A stretch of 37,625 nucleotides of DNA from positions 1-37,625 of the forward strand of contig NZ_BKZP01000031.1 in the NCBI RefSeq assembly GCF_008974185.1, in the 5' to 3' direction. The notes below the pieces were generated by a model. That model was not told the DNA's origin and searched no databases. It saw only the letters and a list, made by a program, of their open reading frames with translations. Each line of letters opens with the position of its first letter. Position 1 is the first letter of the stretch. This document shows, one piece after another, positions 16,729-24,133 of the stretch. The stretch comes from Weizmannia acidilactici (GTDB lineage Bacteria; Bacillota; Bacilli; Bacillales; Bacillaceae_C). The position numbers and the translations under genes are program-made.

Positions 16729-17450
16729 TTCGTTTCCCTCCCCGCTTTCAGGAATACTTCATTTAAATCTTCCGCATTGTACATCTCTTTTAAAGCTTGC
16801 GGCGAGCCGCCCGCCAAAATTTTCCCTTCCCGGATCATCGCAACCGTGTCGCATTTTTCCGCCTCATCCATGACATGCGTCGTAACAATGATCGTTTTGC
16901 CTTCTTCATTTTTTAGCCTGAGCAATTCATTCCAGATGCTGAACCTCAGTTCCGGGTCAATACCGACGGTCGGTTCATCCAAAATGAGGATTTCCGGGTC
17001 CTGGATAAGCGCGATCGCCAGCGACAGCCGCCGTTTCATCCCGCCGGAATAAGCAGATACTTTTTTATTCAGGTCATCCTGCAAATTCACAAGCCCCGCC
17101 GCATATGCGATCCGTTCATTCCGTTCCGCATTTCCCATTTTATAAAGCGATGCGAAAAATTTCAGATTTTCTTTCCCGGTCAGCTGCATATACAGCGCAT
17201 CCGACTGCGCCATATAGCCGATTTTCTGCAGTATGCCGAGATCCGGCATTTTTTGGCCGAGCACATGAATCTCTCCGGAATCCGGTTTTTCCATGCCGAC
17301 AATCATGTTCACCAGTGTCGTCTTCCCAGCCCCAGAAGGACCAATAAAACCGTAGATCCGGCCTTTCTCAATCCTCAAATCAATATCGTTTAAAACTGGT
17401 TTTTTCCCGAAACTTTTGCTTACCTGTTCAATGGAGATCGTCGTTTCCAT
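16725..17450 (-). CDS. ABC transporter ATP-binding protein
   Basis: This ATPase of about 241 residues powers the adjacent ABC-2 permease. It has Walker A GPSGAGKTT, the Q-loop region IGYMAQSDALYMQLTG, signature SAYSGGMKRRLSLAIAL, Walker B ILILDEPTVGIDP and the H-loop IIVTTHVMDEAEKC. Three in-frame starts occur (TTG 17456, GTG 17453, ATG 17450). AGGAGG lies 8 bases before the ATG, so I use it. It is the first gene of a three-gene operon ending with a TetR regulator. Confidence 0.92.
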   Translation of the reverse strand: METTISIEQVSKSFGKKPVLNDIDLRIEKGRIYGFIGPSGAGKTTLVNMIVGMEKPDSGEIHVLGQKMPDLGILQKIGYMAQSDALYMQLTGKENLKFFASLYKMGNAERNERIAYAAGLVNLQDDLNKKVSAYSGGMKRRLSLAIALIQDPEILILDEPTVGIDPELRFSIWNELLRLKNEEGKTIIVTTHVMDEAEKCDTVAMIREGKILAGGSPQALKEMYNAEDLNEVFLKAGRETK

Positions 17451-17472
17451 CACCAAAACCTCCTGAAGATAA

Positions 17473-17486
17473 TGAGTAATGACTCA
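17473..17486. promoter_or_regulatory. TetR-type operator 1 (overlaps candidate -10)
   Basis: TGAGTAATGACTCA is a perfect 5-4-5 palindrome just upstream of the ribosome site of the ABC/TetR operon. It adjoins a candidate -10 (minus strand GATAAT, 17490-17495). A TTGACG at 17516-17521 could be the -35, although the 20-base spacing is longer than ideal. Repression by the TetR protein of the same operon is inferred. Confidence 0.6.
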
Positions 17487-17524
17487 CTTATTATCTTGCC
17501 ACTTCAGCCACTAATCGTCAATAA

Positions 17525-17542
17525 AAAGTGAGCGGTCACTTT
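17525..17542. promoter_or_regulatory. TetR-type operator 2
   Basis: AAAGTGAGCGGTCACTTT has perfect 7-base arms around GCGG. It shares the AAGTGA-N-TCACTT character with operator 1 (minus strand AAGTGAGTCATTACTCA), about 50 bases away, next to the candidate -35. Two like sites flanking a promoter fit repression by the operon's TetR protein. Confidence 0.62.
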
Positions 17543-17592
17543 AACTTTTAAACTATAAATCTGTTATAAATTATTCCAATTGACAAATTTTT

Positions 17593-17922
17593 GTGTTATC
17601 CGGCGAATTTAAGGACGGCATCATTACAGCCGAAACGCAGGCCACCGACTACCCGACAACAGGCAGCGACTTTCCGGAATACGAACCGCGCGGATGCCCA
17701 CGGGGAGCGAGCTTCTCCTGGTATACATACAGCCCGAACCGTGTGAAATTAAATTACCTTACATCCGCGGCGATCTTTATGAACTATGGAAAGCGGAACG
17801 GGCGAAAAGTCCATGACCCGGTAACGGCCTGAACCAATATTGCCGGTGATGAAGCAAAACGGGCCCGATATGTAGGGGCAAGGGGCAAAAGCGGGTTTGT
17901 GCGGGCCGATTGGAAAACGGCC
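17593..17922 (+). pseudogene. narG: remnant of nitrate reductase alpha subunit gene (narG)
   Basis: A short, interrupted piece of NarG is readable: VLSGEFKDGIITAETQATDYPTTG..., EPRGCPRGASFSWYTYSPNRVK, then after a frame change LPYIRGDLYELWKAERAK, then back in the first frame VHDPVTA, a TGA where NarG has Trp, TNIAGDEAKRARYVGARGKSGFVRADWKTA. This corresponds to the N-terminal part of the catalytic molybdopterin subunit of membrane nitrate reductase, about 110 of more than 1200 residues. Two frame changes and one stop are present, and both gene ends are missing. No other nar gene is in the window, so this is a relic of deletion or rearrangement. Confidence 0.88.
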
Positions 17923-17933
17923 ATTTACGAGGT

Positions 17934-17960
17934 GCAGCCTTATTTTTTGGAAAAGGCTGC
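17934..17960. repeat. small hairpin after the narG remnant
   Basis: GCAGCCTT (17934-17941) and AAGGCTGC (17953-17960) form a perfect 8-base-pair stem with an 11-base loop. No T run follows on the plus strand, so it is a weak terminator candidate at best. A small palindrome GGCTTAAGCC follows at 17962-17971. Confidence 0.4.
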
Positions 17961-18003
17961 GGGCTTAAGCCTTTATATAAAAGAAACGTTTTGCCTTGCT
18001 TTA

Positions 18004-18152
18004 GTAACGGAATAATCCTGAAAAGTTTTATCAGAACCGTTCCCGCTCTCTTCTTGTAACCGAAATGGTCCTGAGACGCTTTTTCAAAACCGTTCCCGCT
18101 CTCTTTTTGTAATCAAACAGGTCATGAGATGTTTTTTCAGATCCGTTGACAC
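18004..18152 (+). repeat. three degenerate ~53-base tandem repeats upstream of fda
   Basis: Copies begin at 18004, 18056 and 18109, each opening GTAAyssAA and continuing GGTCnTGAGA...TTTTTCA(G/A)AACCGTTCCCGCTCTC. Copies one and two end with the same CCGTTCCCGCTCTCTT block, while copy three diverges at CCGTTGACAC. There is no ORF across them. Their place 150-300 bases before the aldolase start means they could affect its transcription, or they may simply be a duplication in decayed DNA. Confidence 0.7.
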
Positions 18153-18176
18153 TTCATTTGGCTTTGTTTTTATAGC
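18146..18176 (+). promoter_or_regulatory. candidate promoter of fda
   Basis: TTGACA at 18146-18151 is a consensus -35, and TATAGC at 18171-18176 is a possible -10 with 19-base spacing. The -35 lies in the end of the third 53-base repeat copy, where that copy departs from the other two. A second AT-rich -10-like TACTATAG lies nearer the gene, so the choice is uncertain. Confidence 0.4.
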
Positions 18177-18303
18177 TGTATATGTCTCTGAATTTATTTT
18201 TTCGCCATTCCGGTGTTATTCTTACTATAGAAGGTTTCCTTTCACTTTATTGTACGATGAAGTAAAAAGAAACAATCAAAAACATTGCAAAGGAGTAGAA
18301 AAA

Positions 18304-19197
18304 ATGAGGGAAAATCAATTCGACAAAGTCAAGAATGGAAAAGGATTTATCGCCGCTCTTGATCAAAGCGGAGGAAGTACTCCTAAAGCATTGGCAAACT
18401 ACGGCATATCAAAAGAGGCATATACAACTGAGGAAGAAATGTTTGATCTGATCCATCAAATGCGGACAAGGATTATCACTTCTCCGGCTTTTGACTCCAA
18501 ATACATCCTTGGTGCCATTTTATTCGAACAAACAATGGATCGCCAAATTGAAGGAATGTATACTGCTGAATATTTAGCTGAGAAAAAAGGCATTGTTCCC
18601 TTTTTAAAAGTAGATAAAGGACTGGCCGAACCTGCTGACGGCGTACAACTTATGAAGCCGATTCCGAATTTAGATACTCTGCTCCAGCGCGCAAATCAAC
18701 ATCATATTTTTGGTACAAAGATGCGCTCGGTCATTAAAGAAGCGAATCCAGAAGGTATTAAGGCAGTCATGGATCAGCAATTTGAAATTGCAAAACAAAT
18801 TATATCAGCTGGTTTAGTCCCTATTATTGAACCGGAAGTGGATATTCACAGCCAAGACAAAGAAAAATCCGAAGAACTATTAAAAGTCGAACTGCTGAAC
18901 CATCTGAATGCTTTATCTGAAGATGAAAACGTGATGCTGAAATTAACGATTCCTACGTCTGCAAATGCCTATAAAGAGTTGGTCCAACACCCGCGTGTTT
19001 TCCGCGTTGTGGCACTTTCCGGCGGCTACTCCCGCGAAGAAGCCAACAAGAAATTGAAGGAGAATGATGGAATCATCGCAAGTTTCTCCAGAGCATTAAC
19101 CGAAGACCTGAATGTTGACCAAACGGCTGAAGCATTTAATGCAGCCTTGGAAAAAGCAGTAAAGTCTATTTATGATGCATCTGTCAATAAAAATTGA
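18304..19197 (+). CDS. fda: class I fructose-bisphosphate aldolase
   Basis: This 297-residue Schiff-base aldolase interconverts fructose-1,6-bisphosphate with DHAP and glyceraldehyde-3-phosphate. It matches the small class I aldolases of staphylococci closely: [95 protein letters not shown], and the C terminus YDASVNKN. The lysines in FLKVDKG and MLKLTIPT are the active-site candidates. A longer frame reaches 18124, but the ATG at 18304 has AAAGGAGTAGAAAAA and the family start. It is monocistronic, followed by hairpins. Codon use is more A/T-rich than the neighbouring metabolic genes. Confidence 0.95.
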   Translation: MRENQFDKVKNGKGFIAALDQSGGSTPKALANYGISKEAYTTEEEMFDLIHQMRTRIITSPAFDSKYILGAILFEQTMDRQIEGMYTAEYLAEKKGIVPFLKVDKGLAEPADGVQLMKPIPNLDTLLQRANQHHIFGTKMRSVIKEANPEGIKAVMDQQFEIAKQIISAGLVPIIEPEVDIHSQDKEKSEELLKVELLNHLNALSEDENVMLKLTIPTSANAYKELVQHPRVFRVVALSGGYSREEANKKLKENDGIIASFSRALTEDLNVDQTAEAFNAALEKAVKSIYDASVNKN

Positions 19198-19241
19198 TTA
19201 GGATCATAAGTTGTCCTGCTGATTCCAAGTAATATTTTGGG

Positions 19242-19270
19242 AACATCCGGAAAATAGTCTGCCGGATGTT
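19242..19270 (+). terminator. hairpin downstream of fda
   Basis: AACATCCGG (19242-19250) and CCGGATGTT (19262-19270) form a perfect 9-base-pair stem with an 11-base loop, 45 bases after the fda stop. Only a weak T run follows, so the next hairpin may be the main terminator. Confidence 0.5.
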
Positions 19271-19310
19271 ATTGCAGCTGGTAACGATCACAACCAAATT
19301 TGCCGCAAAG

Positions 19311-19357
19311 AAAAAGAATCCATTTTGAAAAAATGTTCATCAAAATGGATTCTTTTT
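19311..19357. terminator. strong bidirectional terminator hairpin
   Basis: AAAAAGAATCCATTTTGA (19311-19328) pairs perfectly with TCAAAATGGATTCTTTTT (19340-19357) around an 11-base loop. It has A runs on the left and T runs (then TTTTTTT at about 19361-19367) on the right. It separates fda (plus) from the convergent minus-strand remnant and DUF2515 gene. Confidence 0.8.
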
Positions 19358-19377
19358 CATTTTTTTATTAAAAAGCC

Positions 19378-19410
19378 AGGTTCGTGATCAACGTTGATGA
19401 TCACGAACCT
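19378..19410. repeat. 33-base palindrome without T run
   Basis: AGGTTCGTGATCA (19378-19390) and TGATCACGAACCT (19398-19410) are perfect 13-base arms around ACGTTGA. The centre also contains the inner palindrome ATCAACGTTGAT. There is no U tract, so it is not an obvious terminator. It could be a protein-binding site or the scar of a small element. Confidence 0.6.
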
Positions 19411-19434
19411 ATCCGAGGTAGGGTTCAGGATACA

Positions 19435-19667
19435 TCACACCCACCTGTTATACGCAGTAATGGCAAGTAAAAAGAGAATCGTGCCGAAAAAAGTATAAAG
19501 ATGGCTCCACTGGGGTGCGTGAACAAAAAATCCATGAGATTCTGCCAACCCTTCATACGTTCGGAAACGGGCGGCTCGGAAACGCATAGAAATGCAGGCT
19601 GGCAAAAATCAGATCCAGATACGTACCTAAAAGAGAGGCAAATACCATTGTTGAAATATATTTACGC
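19435..19667 (-). pseudogene. remnant of a small CBO0543-like membrane protein gene
   Basis: After the DUF2515 gene, and overlapping its end by a few bases, a minus-strand frame starts GTG-AAG-CGT and reads KRKYISTMVFASLLGTYLDLIFASLHFYAFPSRPFPNV and stops. Immediately, in another frame, a typical C terminus follows: EGLAESHGFFVHAPQWSHLYTFFGTILFLLAITAYNRWV, then TGA at 19437-19435. Together they look like the two ends of a CBO0543-type integral membrane protein whose middle has been lost with a frame change. Family assignment is from memory of the FPSRPFP and AE-WG-F-H-W-H-Y pattern and is moderate. Confidence 0.55.
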
Positions 19668-20787
19668 TTCACGGGTCGAAACCACCTTTTTGGCAAGGAC
19701 CGCGAGTTCGAGTTTTTCCAATGTTTTGCAATATTCACGAAAAATCTCCCCCTGAACCGGTTCATGCAGCGGCCCCAACATGTCTGCCACATCCCAGCTT
19801 TTATACCAGTCTCCCGGCTCCGCTTCCGGATGGCTCACATTTTTCCAGGCATATTCCAGCTCCGGGCTGTAAATCCTTGCAGCTCCCGGCTTCAATTTGC
19901 ATGCTTTTAACTTCAGCTGATATTTTCCGGGCAATCCCTCATGGATATTGTTGAAAATCTCCGGCCAGTAATCTTTCCGCGACCCGGTGTGCGGATGGCG
20001 ACGCGCCCAATTTTCAATGCGCCCGTGCCGCTCCATGTTTCCAAACAAAATCATATACAACCGCTTTCCCAATAAAATGCGCTCCTCTAAAGACCCGAAC
20101 GCGTGCAGCGTCTGCCCCGCCAGCTGCAGTCCACCACCCTCCTCATATGGGAACAAGATTTGGTTAAATAAAAACATATCTTGCAGCTTAAACTCGATGG
20201 TATTGAGCACTTCTTTTTGATATTTAGCATTTTTGACAACCCGTTTCTCCAAATAACTCTGTTCATTGACGACCATCGCGATGGCAAGAAGCGCATTGTC
20301 GCGAAAAGTCCAATAATCCTGCCAAACCGCTTCCATGAAAAATGACACATGCAAATACGGCAGCAAATGAAAAAGCGGCCGGCCCTGCCTCATGCTTTCA
20401 TGGTACAGCAGCATTTGCGGATACACATCCTGGAATATGAGCCAGTTCCCGCGTTCCAAAAAAGCAAAAAAACGATTGCTTATCTTTTTCCGATAATAAC
20501 CGTGAAAGCAATTCCCCTTTTAAATCCGTCATACTCCATCCGCCGTTGCGCGACACCATATGCCCGAGAAATGCCCAATGAATTTCCGGATGAAGATGAT
20601 AAAAATCAAGATACGCTTTCGTTCTTGTCACATTATTCGTGTTCAGCTCTGCAGTGTGCCGGCGGATTTGCTGAATTAAAATCGCTTCCCCCTTTTTTAA
20701 TTCAACAGGCTTTTCCGTAGTTTTCTTCAATGCCGCTTTAATTCTTTCAACCGGTGTTTTTTCCCGGTGCCTTGTAAAAAAAATCAT
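19662..20787 (-). pseudogene. DUF2515 (YppC-like) protein gene with a homopolymer frameshift
   Basis: The N-terminal part (from ATG 20787, MIFFTRHREKTPVER) carries the DUF2515 hallmark NVTRTKAYLDFYHLHPEIHWAFLGHMVSRNGGWSMTDLKGELL. The C-terminal part (ERGNWLIFQDVYPQMLLYHESMRQGRPLFHLLPYLHVSFFME...) continues in another frame. They join as SFFAFLERGNWLIFQDVYPQ if the T7 run at 20466-20472 is one base shorter. The joined protein is about 375 residues, normal for the family. Function is unknown; no enzyme motif is visible. The start lies only 20 bases from the divergent sqhC start, so promoters must overlap coding sequence. A sequencing error in the homopolymer is possible. Confidence 0.82.
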
Positions 20788-20806
20788 TTTCGGATTTGGT
20801 GGTGCA

Positions 20807-22159
20807 ATGGTCAACACGGACAAAGGGATCAAATGGATCATCGATAAGCTGAAAAAAGACCAGTCCCCTGACGGCTCGTGGGCCTATCCATTTGAGACCG
20901 GTATAACGACGGATGCATATACGATCATTTTATTACGGACATTAGCTGTTCATGAAGAGCGATTAATCCAAGGGCTTGTCCAAAGAATTTTAAGCAGGCA
21001 ATCTAAAAAAGGGGCGTGGAAGCTTTTTGCCGACGAAGAAAACGGGGGAAATATCTCGTCAACGCTTGAAGCCTATTACGCACTGCTCGCTTCGGGATAC
21101 GTAAAACGGGACGATCCGAGGCTGCTTTCCGCTAAAACTTTCATTTTAGAGAGCGGGGGGATCGAAAACACGGGCATGTTTACAAAAATCATGCTCGCCA
21201 TTACCGGACAGTACAAATGGCCGGCCGTTTCCCCCCTGCCGGTTGAAATGATCTTACTACCGCCTTCCTGCCCGATCAATCTCTACCATTTTTCCGTATT
21301 CGGCCGGGCGAATCTGGTCCCGATCATGATTCTCGCTTCCCTGAAATTCAGCATGAAAATGGCGGGCAGCCCAGACCTCAGCGATTTATTTTCGCAGAAA
21401 ACCCCGCAGTACCTGTGGCCGGGGAGCAAGGAAGTTCTCAAGTTTATTGAGAAAGAGCTGAAAAAATTAAGTGAAATTCCGGAACAACTGCATCTTGAAG
21501 CACTTGACCGCGCAAAAAAATATATGCTCGGGCGGATCGAACCGGACGGCACTTTTTACAGCTATTTCAGCTCCACCTTTTTAATGATCTTCGCTTTGCT
21601 GTCGCTCGGCCATTTTAAAAACGGCCCGATCATCCAAAATGCCGTGAAAGGATTGCTGGCAATGAAAACGACAATCGGCGGGTTACCCCATATGCAATAT
21701 ACAACCGCCAACGTTTGGAATACCGCCCTCATCAGCTATTCGCTTCAAAACGCCGGCGTTTCCCCGGAAGATGAAACCGTTGCAGCGGCCAACCGTTATT
21801 TGTTCACCCGCCAGCACAACCAGTACGGGGACTGGAAAATCCATAACCCGCTCGTCTCTCCGGGCGGCTGGGGGGAATCGTGCCTGAGCGATATCCATCA
21901 AACCTATATTCCGCTCCATCACAGCACCCTCACACATACCGCATGGGCACTCGACGCGCTAATTGCCGTTTTGGACCGGCCGGCAGAAGAAATCAATCGC
22001 GGCATCACGTATTTGCTTTCATCCATTGCGAAACGTGACTGGACAACTGAATACCCAAAAGGGCAGGGCATGGCCGGCGGATTTTACATCCACTACCACA
22101 GCTACCGCTACATTTTTCCTCTTCTGGCGCTGGGGAATTATAGGAGGAAGTATCAATAA
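20807..22159 (+). CDS. sqhC: SqhC-like sesquarterpene/sporulenol cyclase with internal deletion
   Basis: This is a squalene-hopene-cyclase superfamily protein related to B. subtilis SqhC, which cyclises tetraprenyl-beta-curcumene to sporulenol. The frame is open for 450 residues with QW-type repeats (DGSWAYPFE, LDRIEPDGTFYSY-like, GDWKIHN, GGWGESC). B. subtilis SqhC is about 630 residues. Alignment from memory follows through SPGGWG (residue 356), then jumps directly to ESCLSDIHQTYIPLHHSTLTHTAWALDALI, which belongs about 175 residues later. The skipped part includes the DXDD catalytic acid motif, and no DXDD occurs anywhere in this protein. The ATG at 20807 has GGTGG before it. It is probably inactive. 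Confidence 0.85.
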   Translation: MVNTDKGIKWIIDKLKKDQSPDGSWAYPFETGITTDAYTIILLRTLAVHEERLIQGLVQRILSRQSKKGAWKLFADEENGGNISSTLEAYYALLASGYVKRDDPRLLSAKTFILESGGIENTGMFTKIMLAITGQYKWPAVSPLPVEMILLPPSCPINLYHFSVFGRANLVPIMILASLKFSMKMAGSPDLSDLFSQKTPQYLWPGSKEVLKFIEKELKKLSEIPEQLHLEALDRAKKYMLGRIEPDGTFYSYFSSTFLMIFALLSLGHFKNGPIIQNAVKGLLAMKTTIGGLPHMQYTTANVWNTALISYSLQNAGVSPEDETVAAANRYLFTRQHNQYGDWKIHNPLVSPGGWGESCLSDIHQTYIPLHHSTLTHTAWALDALIAVLDRPAEEINRGITYLLSSIAKRDWTTEYPKGQGMAGGFYIHYHSYRYIFPLLALGNYRRKYQ

Positions 22160-22470
22160 AAATGAAGCAGAATGGGTTGTTTGTTCTATGTGACAGCCTA
22201 TTTTTTCTAGAAAATCGCTTACAATTTCCTATACTATTCACTACTATATGCCCATTAACTTTTAAATAAAGATTTTTCACAATAATTGTACAAATATAAA
22301 AATACTTACATAACAGGGGGGTGAAAAAATTTTAAAGTTTGGTTTTGCTAGAGGCGGACCTATAAGCGTGAAGATGCAGAAAATTAGTTTACTGGTATTT
22401 TATCATGCGCTAACATGATCACAATAAAATTTTCATGTCCCTGTATGTTCAGCAAAAGGAGACAAAAGCC
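22160..22470 (+). promoter_or_regulatory. 310-base spacer with a candidate promoter and a small palindrome
   Basis: No gene is supported here. TTACAA (22219-22224) and TACTAT (22242-22247), spaced by 17 bases, form a candidate sigma-A promoter. ATCATG/CATGAT (22402-22407, 22414-22419) is a 6-base-pair palindrome about 50 bases before the hydrolase start. A GGGGGG run at about 22315-22321 resembles a ribosome site but is followed by no recognisable gene. Confidence 0.35.
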
Positions 22471-23752
22471 ATGATAAAAAAGGCGAAAAAATGGCTCAAA
22501 ACTTTTATGCTGGTTGGTACAGCAGCTGTACTCAGTCTTTCTTTCAACACAGATACCTTTGCAAAGGAAATCAAAACACCATCTACATCTTACCGGTCCA
22601 TCATTGAAATTGAAGATTGGGGGGCAGCCATTACAAAAGTCATTGCAGACCTTGGAAAACCTGTTCCGCAGGGTTCAGTGTCAACCGATACATTCAAAGT
22701 CCATGTGGTCAGAAGTGATGAAAGGCTGGCTACGCTATTTTTGGAAGAAGGCGACCGTATCGTTACAAAAGCTTATGCTTCCGACAAATGCGGACATCCG
22801 GCAAAAATGGGAAAATATGTTGTGCTGGAAATGAAAATCGCCCCGGATGATACTTTAGGCTCTGCCCTGAATTATGATGCCGCGGGCACAAGATTTAACG
22901 ATTGGATTGACTATAATTATACCATCACCCAGCAAAAAGCGATTATAACAAAAGCTGGAACCATTCAAGGATTGGTTATCAAGAAATTGGCAGGTGAAGA
23001 AAGAATCCTCGTAGACGAATTTGATACGGGAAAAGCGACTTACGGCGATATTACATTGCCTTATGCCTCTGGCTTCATGGTGCCGGCGAGGGCGGTACGG
23101 ATCCAACTAATCCAATCTCAGCAAATAAAGCGGACAGTTTTGCATCCAAAAAGACACAGTCCTATTTTGGCGGCGCTTACGTATTGATTCCGCAGGCGCG
23201 AACCTTTTGGATGGATGGATTAACCGGAAAAGCTGATGGAACATCAAAATATGAATCAGCAGTGATGTCCCTCATAAAAGACTATGTTACAAAACATAAA
23301 GACATTGATCCGAACAGAATTTATGTCGGCGGGGACTCAAACGGCGGCTATATGACAATGCTTTTAATCCGTGATTATCCGGGATACTTCGCAGCGGCTT
23401 TCCCTACTTGTGAAGGCCTGAATGATTCTTTAATTACAAATGCAGATATTCAAAACATCATGAAAACACCAACGTGGTTTACTGCTGCTAAAACAGATAC
23501 AACGTTGCCACCGGCAAATTACTCTATCCCAACCTATAACCGTTTGCTTCAAGCCGGTGCAAAGAATGTATACTTATCGCTGTTTGATGACGTCCATGAT
23601 ACATCAGGGTCATATAAAAATGCAGACGGTACCCCTTATGAATATAACGGGCACTGGTCTTGGATCTACGTATACCATAATGAGTGCAAATGGTTATAAA
23701 CGGAAAAACAACTACCATTATGGAATGGCTGGCTTCGCAGTCATTGAAAAAA
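22471..23752 (+). pseudogene. secreted alpha/beta-hydrolase (esterase/depolymerase-like), two frameshifts
   Basis: The start ATG at 22471 follows AAAAGGAGACAAAAGCC and begins a signal peptide (IKKAKKWLKTFMLVGTAAVLSLSF, cleavage near TFAKE). The protein has an N-terminal beta-rich part, then an alpha/beta-hydrolase core with nucleophile motif YVGGDSNGGYMTMLLI and a probable catalytic histidine late (DDVHDTSG or NGHWSW). One frame change near 23083-23090 links GFMVP to GEGGTDPTNPISANKADSF in another frame. A second near 23690-23700 links NECK to INGKTTTIMEWLASQSLKK, stopping at 23752. Joined length is about 425 residues. The fold resembles peptidase- or PHB-depolymerase-like secreted esterases; the substrate is unknown. 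Confidence 0.8.
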
Positions 23753-23759
23753 TAACGAT

Positions 23760-23795
23760 AAGGGGAAGTTCCAAACCATTTTGGAGCTGCCCCTT
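23760..23795. terminator. bidirectional terminator between convergent genes
   Basis: Arms 23760-23775 and 23780-23795 (AAGGGGAAGTTCCAAA with TTTGGAGCTGCCCCTT) pair with two mismatches around CCAT. The structure lies 7 bases after the hydrolase stop and 3 bases from the stop of the minus-strand small gene. Confidence 0.7.
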
Positions 23796-23798
23796 CTT

Positions 23799-24002
23799 TC
23801 AATGCATTCCTTTCCACTGGCCCTGGTTTTTGGATGATTTTTCTTTTTTCGCTTTTTCCTTATGGATCTGGTTTGCAGCTGCACTTCCGGCCCCGTCGCC
23901 TAATTTTTGCAATTCCCTTGAGAACTCGTCGTCTGTTTTTGCGGAGTCAAAACCCTCTTTGTTCTTCTGCGCCGCATCGTTTTTCTTCGTCCGTTTCGGC
24001 AT
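23799..24002 (-). CDS. small highly charged protein of unknown function
   Basis: This 67-residue, strongly hydrophilic protein (MPKRTKKNDAAQKNKEGFD...) is rich in Lys, Glu, Asp and Ala, with no membrane segment. The ATG has an excellent GGAGGGAAACGC ribosome site, and a terminator follows at once, so it is probably a real monocistronic gene. I do not recognise the family. The composition recalls small spore or stress proteins of Bacillus, but no diagnostic motif is present, so that remains a guess. Confidence 0.7.
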   Translation of the reverse strand: MPKRTKKNDAAQKNKEGFDSAKTDDEFSRELQKLGDGAGSAAANQIHKEKAKKEKSSKNQGQWKGMH

Positions 24003-24093
24003 GCGTTTCCCTCCTTTTATGTTTAGTATGGGGAATGCAAAACGAAATATTCCGGTACGAGGTATCTTTCTTCCGTTGTTTGCATGAAAATCC

Positions 24094-24099
24094 TATAAT
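24094..24099 (+). promoter_or_regulatory. candidate -10 of the dioxygenase gene
   Basis: A consensus TATAAT lies 35 bases before the dioxygenase ATG. No good -35 is visible 16-18 bases upstream (TTCCGT is the nearest), so the call is tentative. Confidence 0.45.
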
Positions 24100-24133
24100 A
24101 AAAAGCAGAATAATTAAATCAGGAGTGAAAAAC

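Noticed and set aside
16270-17052. A 260-codon plus-strand frame antisense to the ABC permease and ATPase.
   Set aside because: Both minus-strand genes carry full family motifs and 4-base coupled overlap. The plus frame has no recognisable motif.
18124-18303. A 60-residue N-terminal extension of the aldolase, some of it hydrophobic.
   Set aside because: The family starts at the ATG at 18304, which has an ideal ribosome site. The extension crosses the repeat and promoter region.
22315-22425. A G6 run followed by codons reading KFGFARGGPISVKMQKISLL, resembling the MKFGFAR start of serine recombinases.
   Set aside because: There is no proper start codon, the similarity ends after FAR, and the frame closes after about 22 codons. 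Too little to call a recombinase remnant.
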